Assembly: GCA_002791215.1 (NCBI GenBank)
Contig: PFWQ01000014.1
Span: forward strand, 11,062 to 17,595
Origin: a candidate division SR1 bacterium CG_4_9_14_3_um_filter_40_9
GTDB taxonomy: Bacteria > Patescibacteriota > Gracilibacteria > Absconditabacterales > Absconditicoccaceae
DNA length: 6,534 bases
Direction of reading: 5' to 3'
Positions 1 to 5,551 of the stretch are shown here, piece by piece. The position numbers and the translations under genes are program-made. A model generated the notes under the pieces. That model was not told where the DNA came from. It did not search any database and saw only the letters and a program-made list of their open reading frames with translations. Each line of letters begins with the position of its first letter. Position 1 is the first letter of the stretch.

Positions 1-77
1 GCGGACTTCCCCCTGAAATCCTCCACCACTACGTGGTCCCCCTCCTTTGAATTAAAGGAGGACAAGGGGGGATAAAT
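1..77. repeat. palindromic repeat at the left edge, in frame with the MurL-like gene
   Basis: Two hairpins lie side by side: ACCAC-TAC-GTGGT (27-39) and CCTCCTTT-GAATT-AAAGGAGG (about 42-62), with flanking CCCCC and GGGGG tracts. The pattern is typical of intergenic palindromes. Yet the minus-strand frame of the MurL-like gene stays open through it (residues about 131-155, beginning after EFVSIYP), so it is either a second in-frame insert or the point where the gene is interrupted. Confidence 0.6.
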
Positions 78-467
78 GGATACAAATTCGGGAGCAAATG
101 GTTTGAGCTTGTTTCTGAAGAAAAACTCGCCTAAGCCGTTGATATAGAATTGTTTCCAAAAAGAACACTGGTCGTCATTTAATGCTCAGGATTGTATTTT
201 TATGTTAGCGGTCGGATAGAGTTTGTAATAGCTGATCCCCAGGGCTATAGAAAGGTGAAACAAAAGGTTATCAATGATTCAATTATCTATGTTTTTTACC
301 TCACCCCTGGCCCCTCTCCCTCGAGGAGATGGGCTAAAGCCTGGGCAAGAGAAGTCGATGGTTTCCGTAAAATTAACTTCATCATCAAAGGAATACGAAA
401 ATCTGGCCTTCAGTGTTTTAGGGTCAAAAGTATGTCATAGTATCTGGAATTGTTTGAATTGTCTCAT
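1..467 (-). CDS. murL: MurL-like UDP-MurNAc-L-Ala-L-Glu epimerase, N-terminal part (cut by window start)
   Basis: This minus-strand gene starts at ATG 467-465, the first Met after an in-frame TAA, and runs 155 codons off the left edge. I recognise the pattern from memory of the MurL family: an N-terminal strand pair ending TETIDF (35-39), DNLLFHLSIALGISYYKLYP (66-85), and FWKQFYINGLGEFFFRNK (103-120). MurL epimerises the terminal L-Glu of UDP-MurNAc-L-Ala-L-Glu, replacing free D-glutamate from MurI in peptidoglycan precursor synthesis in the cytoplasm. Three UGA codons (11, 63, 94) are read as Gly. Two stretches do not look like family sequence and match palindromic repeats: residues about 41-56 and everything from about 133 to the edge. 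The C-terminal part is not in view, so integrity cannot be judged. The gene is divergent from yjbQ. That a real protein is encoded is much surer than the MurL name; a related uncharacterised CPR family is the alternative. Confidence 0.62.
297..352. repeat. GC-rich palindromic repeat inside the MurL-like gene
   Basis: A GC-rich palindrome sits in AT-rich coding sequence. GGCCCCTCTCC (309-319) pairs with GGAGATGGGCT (325-335) around a short CTCGA loop, with one mismatch and a G-T pair. On the plus strand one frame reads LTPGPSPSRR, a peptide signature often produced by intergenic palindromes in bacterial genomes. On the minus strand it is read in frame as about 16 Gly/Arg/Pro/Ser-rich residues (41-56) between the TETIDF strand and the DNLLFHL helix of the MurL-like protein. 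Confidence 0.7.
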
Positions 468-725
468 GAGGAGATTTGGAGATTAAATGGAGATTTGGAA
501 ATATGAAACGCACTGGTGATTCGCAAGTTTATGTTGGATTGACTATATAATACATATTGCATTTGCCTTTTACTTATAAGCGTAAGAAAATCAAGTGATA
601 GCATTCTTGTTGAAATCGTTTTGTATATGAATATATTTAATGAATGATGCCAGATGATTAAATCTGATGATGTCTGATGATGTCTGATGATAATTATGCG
701 TGATTTATTTCTTTTAATTTCAAAA
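468..725. other. divergent intergenic region between the MurL-like gene and yjbQ
   Basis: No gene is visible on either strand with UAA/UAG stops. Near the MurL-like start an 11-bp direct repeat GGAGATTTGGA occurs at 470-480 and 489-499. A perfect TATAAT at 546-551 could be a -10 box for rightward transcription toward yjbQ, but I find no good -35 at the right spacing. CTGATGATGT is repeated in tandem about 2.8 times at 664-691. Promoters for both divergent genes should lie here. Confidence 0.5.
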
Positions 726-1178
726 ATGTTTGTGACTAAAGAAATTGAAATTCATACCAAGAGGCCGTTTGATATTATAGATCTTACTGATCAGATAAAG
801 TCTTTTCTCAAAAAATGCAAGGCTAAGGACTGATTGGTAAGCATATTCACTAGACACACTACTGCGGTCTTGAAGATCAATGAAGCAGAGGACGGTTTCT
901 GGAATGATTTGAGGAAGCGGTGCGATAAATACGTATCTATCGATGAACGATATCAGCATAATGATTTGGAAAATAGGGATCCTAAGACGATGTGTAAGAG
1001 TAAAGAAGAATGTCTTAATGGGCATTCTCACATCAGGGCTATGCTTATGTGAGATTCCAGTGAAACTGTCCCGGTGAAAAAGTGAAATATGCTGCTCGGA
1101 GTATGGCAGAGGATCCTGCTTTTCGAACTCGACCACGCTAGGTCAAGACAGATTGTTTTTTCTTATATGGGTGAATAA
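726..1178 (+). CDS. yjbQ: YjbQ/UPF0047 family protein
   Basis: The 150-residue product matches the whole UPF0047 (YjbQ) fold; the family is usually 135-150 residues. Landmarks are HTTA (44-47) followed by the INEAED stretch (51-56), HSHIRAMLMG (100-109), TVPV and MLLGVWQRILLFELDHAR (122-139), and a terminal MGE. Family members form small trimeric proteins; a weak thiamine-phosphate synthase activity has been reported for some, but the physiological role is not settled. Three UGA codons (36, 109, 120) fall exactly where the family has glycine: before LVSIF, at the end of the HIRAMLM helix, and before NMLLG. GGT, GGG and GGA also encode Gly. ATG 726 gives the usual N-terminus; in-frame ATGs at 696 and 687 would only add a non-homologous leader. 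Stop is UAA. IspH follows 90 bp downstream in the same direction, with a repeat between. Confidence 0.9.
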
Positions 1179-1183
1179 ATATT

Positions 1184-1263
1184 AGTCCTTAAGGTCGAAA
1201 GTCCAAGGTCCATAAGGTCCGTGATTCGACTTTATAGACTTTATGACTTTAGACGTTATGACT
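1184..1263. repeat. palindromic repeat, GGTC/GACTTTATG family, just before ispH
   Basis: The left arm has repeated AAGGTC/GAAAGTCC words (1191-1220) and the right arm repeated GACTTTATG words (1228-1260). GTCCATAAGGTC can pair with GACTTTATAGAC using a G-T pair and one mismatch around CGTGATTC. The CACTGC hairpin core seen in the other copies is absent. The element ends about 5 bp before the ispH ATG, so it fills the place of a normal leader. Confidence 0.7.
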
Positions 1264-1268
1264 ATTTT

Positions 1269-2192
1269 ATGTGAAAGGTTGTGTATTACTTAACGCCATC
1301 GAGTTTTTGTTTCGGCGTAGAAAGAGCTGTAAATGGGCTTTCTGCTATCGTAGCATCTCACCAGCCAAATGGGCAGGCAGGTCCATGAGATAAGGTTTTT
1401 TGTGTACATGCCCTGGTCCATAATCCTAAGGTCACTAAAGATTTTGAAGATAGATGAGTTGCGTTTGTCGAATCGATTTATGATATCCCTGATGACGATG
1501 CCGTAGTAGTGTTCTCTGCACATGGAATCAATAGAGTGGTGCTTGAACAGGCAAGAGCGAGGTTTAAGGCTGTGTACAATCTGGAATGTCCTTTCGTCTC
1601 TAAAATCTATCAGGAAGTCGATGCATCGCTGCAAAAATGAATTTCAACGTTTTTTTATGTGGGCAAGAAATATCATCAAGAGAAAAAGAATGTTGTGGAT
1701 TATATCCAAGCAAAGTGAGGAACTGTGTATGTATTTCAAAACAAAGATCAGATCCCTCGTATCGATCCTGCTGTTCCGCTTGCCGCTTTGTCACAGACTA
1801 CTATGGATTATGCTCATGTATGTGATATTCTTAAGGAAATCAAAAAAAGATATCCGCTCGCTCAATTACTTTTACTGTCCGATGTGTGTAAGGCTACCTA
1901 TGAAAGGCAGGTCATAGTATCTGATAATCTGGATAAATTTGAGGCGTTTGTGGTGATTTGAGGGAAAGAGAGCAATAATTCCAAAGAACTCTCTGATATC
2001 TGAATAAAATACGGCAAAAAAACTTTTTATGGAGAAAATCTTGATGATATCCTGACGTATCCGAAAGAGGAGCTATTCGCTTGTGATACGGTAGCCGTCA
2101 CGTGATGAGCTTCTACTCCAGCTGAAGACATCAAAGCTGTCTTTGATTTTTATAGAGAGAATTGATATGAACCGAAAATGTTGAGTCTATAA
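1269..2192 (+). CDS. ispH: 4-hydroxy-3-methylbut-2-enyl diphosphate reductase
   Basis: IspH is the [4Fe-4S] reductase that turns HMBPP into IPP and DMAPP, the last step of the cytosolic MEP pathway. The 307-residue product has all three cluster cysteines: C14 in FCFGVERA, C107 in ECPFV and C207 in SDVCKAT. Substrate-site residues are present too: H51 (VHNPKV), H85 (FSAHG), H136 and E138 (YHQE, a variant of GHPE), the QTT motif (176-178), ESNNSKEL (234-241) and TGGASTPAEDI (278-288). Ten UGA codons are read as Gly (2, 40, 63, 124, 150, 231, 245, 279, 280, 299), two of them adjacent in GGAST. ATG 1269 is the only in-frame ATG at the right distance, and puts a UGA at codon 2. There is no Shine-Dalgarno motif. 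The UAA stop lies at the edge of a repeat. The GHPE and NTIC motifs are divergent, but nothing essential is missing. Confidence 0.95.
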
Positions 2193-2284
2193 GGTCATCA
2201 GGTCGAAGGTCATAAGGTCTTCTGTTTGACCACCGCCGTTGCGGGGCATGCTTTATGGACTTTATGACTTTTGACTTTGGACTA
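2190..2284. repeat. palindromic repeat with CACCGC hairpin core, between convergent ispH and ybaB
   Basis: The element fills the whole gap between two convergent genes and overlaps both stop codons (UAA 2190-2192 of ispH; UAG of ybaB at 2284-2282). GTCATAAGGTC in the left arm can pair over 11 bp with GACTTTATGAC in the right arm, with one G-T pair. Between them lies the core hairpin CACCGC-CGTT-GCGGGG followed by GCATGC. It may work as a two-way transcription terminator; that is inference. The core matches the copies inside the traX-like gene. Confidence 0.8.
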
Positions 2285-2650
2285 ACTGAGTCCAGGTATT
2301 CCACTGCCACCTGCCATCATGCCTGCCATATCTGAAGGATCGAATCCTAAGATTTCTTTGGTCTTTTCTGCGGCTATTTCTTGTGCTTTGGTCTGTGCTT
2401 TCTGGAAACATGCGATAAGAAGCTTTTCCAATGCTTCCTTTTTTTCTGGGTTTAGGAGATTCATATCGTTTATTTTGAGGTTTCTCAATTTCATCTCTCC
2501 GCTGATATCTACGATGACTGCATCTTGCTCAGATCCATCCGTTCCGGTGAATTTCCCTTCTTTGCCTCTGATTACGAGATTCTTGAGGGCATTCTGAAGT
2601 GTCTTATACTTGTCGTACATTTTTTTGAGTTCGCCGATTTTTCCAAACAT
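2282..2650 (-). CDS. ybaB: YbaB/EbfC family nucleoid-associated protein
   Basis: The 122-residue product has the YbaB/EbfC layout: a lysine-rich N-terminal helix (MFGKIGELKKMYDKYKTLQN), a central sheet with DAVIVDISGEMKLRNLKIN (43-61), a C-terminal amphipathic helix rich in Lys, Gln and Glu, and a Gly/Met-rich tail ending IPGLS. Family members are homodimeric DNA-binding proteins of about 100-115 residues, often next to dnaX-recR; that context is absent here. ATG 2650-2648 is chosen because homology begins at MFGK. A longer open frame up to 2737 adds a leader that looks non-coding and runs into repeats. Unlike its neighbours the gene has no UGA codon: all 13 glycines use GGN. Stop is UAG. The PBP gene ends 133 bp upstream on the same strand, so co-transcription is possible. 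Confidence 0.9.
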   Translation of the reverse strand: MFGKIGELKKMYDKYKTLQNALKNLVIRGKEGKFTGTDGSEQDAVIVDISGEMKLRNLKINDMNLLNPEKKEALEKLLIACFQKAQTKAQEIAAEKTKEILGFDPSDMAGMMAGGSGIPGLS

Positions 2651-2721
2651 GATATTAGATAATAGAATAAAGATGATAGATGATGGATTGATATGGAATT
2701 GAGGTGAGTTTGCAAGATAAA

Positions 2722-2783
2722 TCAGTGCCGAGTACAAAGTACCGAGTACAAAATACTAAAGACTATCGGCTAAAGACTAAGGA
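2722..2783. repeat. short direct repeats between the PBP gene and ybaB
   Basis: CCGAGTACAAA occurs at 2728-2738 and 2742-2752 (14-bp period), and CTAAAGACTA at 2756-2765 and 2770-2779. The block begins directly after the PBP stop codon (read on the minus strand). It looks like another short-word intergenic repeat, similar in style but not in sequence to the GGTC/GACTTTATG family. Confidence 0.55.
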
Positions 2784-5231
2784 CTACTTCTCTATAAGTG
2801 AATAGTTGATTAAGAATTTAGCTACGTCTTTGAATATTTTTCCCGCTGTTTCAAATCACCAGAGCGTCTGTCTCGGGCGACGCACCTGCACGATGACGAT
2901 GTATTTAGGATTTTCTTGCGTGAGCAGACCGACAAATGATCAGTTCGTCCGTCCATTCCCTTGCTGATATTTTCCTTTGTAAGAAATTTGCGATGTTCAA
3001 CTCTTACCACCTATGGTAAATCATGAAATATATGCCACATTCGTCACTTCCCGATTTTGCTGGACTACGTTAAGCATTCAGATTTTGAGCGCTTCTGCAG
3101 TCTCTGGTCTGAAAATCTGTCTGATAATTTTCTTTTGGTTTGGATAATAGATCGCTGTCTTCTTGTTATATATTCCTTTGATGATGGTCGGTTTGACATA
3201 ATATCAACCGTTCACCAGCGGTGCATATGCTGCAGCTATCTGCAATGGCGTCGCCAATAATCACTGTCCGAAGGTATTATTGAAGAATCTGGCATCTGAT
3301 ACGGTAGAAATTCCTTCGACATATCATTCTGATTCTCCTGCCAATTCTATATTGGTCAGTTTTCAAAAGCCCAATTTATCTATGTAATTATAGAACGTGT
3401 CTTTGCCTATCTTCTGTGCTATTCTTACCATTCCCACATTGCATGACCAGACGAATCCATGGAGGAATGTATGATCTCCCATGCAATCTTTAGAAGCATT
3501 TTTGATAGTGAATTGTCCCACTTTTACTTCTCCCGGATCATTGTAGAAATCATAGAAGCGTATCTCATCCGTATCCAATCCTATACCTACGGTGAATGCT
3601 TTGAAGATACTTCCCGGCTCATACGGCATGGAAATATTTTTATCCACGAATACTTGAGGTCCGTTTATATTTTTTGCTATATATTTCGGTATGGTGATGT
3701 CATTCCTCTCTATCGTGGTCGCTAATTTGTATTCGCCGCCTGTGATGATATACACAGGGATATCTATATAAGTGATATCATTTATGACATCTTTTTGCTC
3801 TATTCCGAGCGGCTGTTTCTCAAAAATGTTGTTGTAGCCATTCGGATTGAAGCTAGGGTAGTTGGCTGAGGCTATTATCTGACCTTCAAATGGATCAAAT
3901 ACCAAAACACTCACAGAATCTGCTTTAAGACTTTCGTAAAACCCCTTGATGATGGTTTCGATTTCTTTTTGCATTCCGATATCAACAGTAATGTATACAT
4001 CGTTTCCATTTTCGACATCTTCAATCTGGAATTCATTTGCTCATACGTTTCATATCCATGAGGACGAACGTCCGATGATTTTACCGTCCTTTCCGCGTAA
4101 AACACTATCGAAATATTGTTCTATGCCATAAAATGCAGTGCTGTTCTTGTCTACGAATCCCAAAACATTTGAGAGGAAACTTCCGTATTCGTAATATCTT
4201 CTTGTATATGGTTCCAATCATAATCCATGAAGAATGGGGATCCTATCGCTGTTGCGTTCCTGATAATATTTCAGCTTTAACTGCTTTATCTGTTGTGCTA
4301 TCAATGGATTAGCGTCTGAAATGATTTTTACATATCTATTTTCTTGGATTACAAATACTTTGTCGATATTTTTGAAGTTTTGGAGATATCCGTATCTGTC
4401 CAGTAATGTCCTCAGGCCGATAGTGTCTTTGGTGGTATTGCGTATCTCTTCCGGAAGCACATACACGTAGTTGGTATTTTCTATACTTACGTAGTTGAGG
4501 TTCAGTTTTTTCAATTCTTCCAAGAAATTGGTATTGTAGAAGAATCAGAGATAATTTTTCTTTTTGAGTCCGATATAAATGTGTTGATCAAGTTTGGATT
4601 TGATGAGTCCGTAGGCGACGCCTGAATTAAATCCGCTGATGATCTGCTGAATCTGATTGTTGTATTCTGTCCAATCAAAAGTATTATATCCGCTGGAAAT
4701 GATGTCATTGAACACACCGCTGCCCATATCCACGTGTCCGTAATAGAAGAATTCCGGCGCTTTTGGAAGAAAATTTTGCTCTGTAAAACTTTCTACATTT
4801 TGTACGCATTCCAGGGGCGTCACTTTCTGCATGCCATATAGTTCGCATAAATGCTGATAAACGACAGGTGTTATGATATCGATAAATTTTTTCTTGTCCC
4901 GGATGAATTTGGGATCTACGAACACATTGTAGGTGGTGATATTCTCTGTGAGTTTTACGGGATTTGCAGATTTATCATGCGCGTAGATATCTCATCTTTT
5001 CGCTTTGAGTGTCGATTCGCTTACATGCTGCTCGCTGAGGAGTCATTCATATGTATTATGGTTTATCACTTGGAGAAAAAATAATCTGATGATGATTATC
5101 AGAAAGAGAAAAAGGAAAAAAGCGAGCAGATAAAATTCTCTGTTTACTTTGAGATTTTGGAATATCCTGAATCTATGAAGTCGATTTTCTATGCTTTCGT
5201 GAATGTTTTTGCGGCGATAGTAGTTTATCAT
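2784..5231 (-). CDS. class B penicillin-binding protein (FtsI/PBP2-type transpeptidase)
   Basis: This 815-residue membrane-anchored D,D-transpeptidase crosslinks peptidoglycan outside the membrane. Residues 1-32 are a basic cytoplasmic tail, 33-54 a transmembrane helix (LAFFLFLFLIIIIRLFF), then the class B sequence LKAKRGDIYA (75-84), and RRYYEYGSFLSNVLGFVD before the transpeptidase domain. Active-site motifs are S541-I-F-K544, S596-C-N598 and K743-S-G745, a KTG variant. Fifteen UGA codons are read as Gly: 63, 80, 229, 338, 394, 397, 623, 636, 657, 676, 718, 737, 745, 764 and 792, including the Gly of RGDIY and of KSG. The region before the catalytic serine (540 residues) is longer than in typical FtsI or PBP2 (about 300). 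ATG 5231 places the usual short tail before the helix; a TTG at 5360 would add 43 residues encoded by palindromes. No PASTA domain is seen. Elongation (PBP2) or division (FtsI) type cannot be decided. Stop is UAG. Confidence 0.93.
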
Positions 5232-5257
5232 GGCTAAGCGAAGCGTAAAAAAAGGAA

Positions 5258-5325
5258 ACAAACCTCCCACCCTGCTATACTTATAGCAGGGTCTCCCCTC
5301 CTTATCAGGAGGGACAAACAAAGAG
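5258..5325. repeat. double palindrome upstream of the PBP start
   Basis: Two perfect hairpins stand side by side: ACCCTGCTATA (5269-5279) with TATAGCAGGGT (5282-5292), and CCCTCCT-TATC-AGGAGGG (5296-5313). The second resembles the palindrome at 1-77. Together they occupy the presumed 5' leader of the PBP gene. The minus-strand frame happens to stay open through them, which explains a falsely extended N-terminus. Confidence 0.75.
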
Positions 5326-5345
5326 GACGAATCTGACTGACTTGG

Positions 5346-5373
5346 ACTGTATGAATTCAATTGTTTTTTTCAA
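5346..5373 (-). promoter_or_regulatory. possible promoter for the PBP gene
   Basis: On the minus strand TTGAAA (5373-5368) and TACAGT (5351-5346) are separated by 16 bp. The first is close to TTGACA and the second matches TATAAT at four of six bases. Transcription from here would leave a leader of about 110 nt carrying the two hairpins at 5269-5313. Consensus rules for this phylum are not known to me, so this is weak. Confidence 0.22.
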
Positions 5374-5396
5374 GAATAAAATTAAAAGCACTTTGT

Positions 5397-5456
5397 GCGA
5401 TAAAAGCTAAAGCGATAAAAGCTAAAGCGATAAAAGCTCACCCCGACTATTCGGGG
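5397..5456. repeat. 15-bp tandem repeat followed by a perfect hairpin
   Basis: GCGATAAAAGCTAAA occurs exactly at 5397-5411 and 5412-5426 and again, with a changed end, at 5427-5441. It runs straight into CCCCGA-CTAT-TCGGGG (5441-5456), a perfect 6-bp stem with a four-base loop. Without a following T tract this is not a clear terminator. Confidence 0.8.
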
Positions 5457-5494
5457 TTCGTGATAAAGGTTGTATCAATGCCGAGTTTTTATCA

Positions 5495-5540
5495 TTTTAT
5501 CGTCCGTAGGACATTTATCGCTCCGAAGGAGCATTTATCA
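5495..5540. repeat. two small hairpins spaced by ATTTATC words, upstream of the traX-like start
   Basis: GTCC-GTA-GGAC (5502-5512) and GCTCC-GAA-GGAGC (5520-5532) are separated and flanked by TTTATC/ATTTATC words, giving a unit of about 20 bp repeated twice. The second hairpin contains AAGGAG, but it ends 20 bases before the ATG, too far for a normal ribosome binding site. Confidence 0.7.
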
Positions 5541-5551
5541 TTCTGTTATTT

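Larger units (their letters stand above)
5232..5551. other. 320-bp divergent spacer, hairpin-rich, no gene
   Basis: Between the PBP gene (minus) and the traX-like gene (plus) there is no convincing coding sequence on either strand. From left to right it holds the double palindrome (5258-5325), an AT-rich stretch with a possible minus-strand promoter, three 15-bp tandem repeats (5397-5441), a CCCCGA/TCGGGG hairpin (5441-5456), and two small hairpins flanked by ATTTATC words (5495-5540). Confidence 0.7.

Noticed and set aside
192..440. Plus-strand reading frame containing LTPGPSPSRR
   Set aside because: That peptide is a known by-product of palindromic repeats, and the opposite strand encodes a coherent MurL-like protein.
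720..1136. Minus-strand reading frame of 138 codons opposite yjbQ
   Set aside because: It is the antisense shadow of yjbQ and has no recognisable family pattern, whereas the plus strand matches UPF0047 along its full length.
831..2165. UGA as selenocysteine, or as tryptophan (mycoplasma-type code)
   Set aside because: The affected positions are conserved glycines (GGAST, KSG, RGDIY), not Cys/Sec or Trp, and Trp is encoded by TGG in the same genes. Forty sites in ordinary housekeeping genes also exclude selenoproteins.
2651..2737. Extension of the ybaB N-terminus to 2737
   Set aside because: YbaB homology begins at MFGK (2650), and the extra leader overlaps direct repeats and lacks family similarity.
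5232..5360. Extension of the PBP N-terminus to the TTG at 5360
   Set aside because: The added residues come from the double palindrome, and the Met at 5231 already gives the normal short basic tail before the membrane helix.
5397..5540. CRISPR array
   Set aside because: Units are 15-20 bp, directly adjacent or with near-identical spacers, and no cas gene is present.
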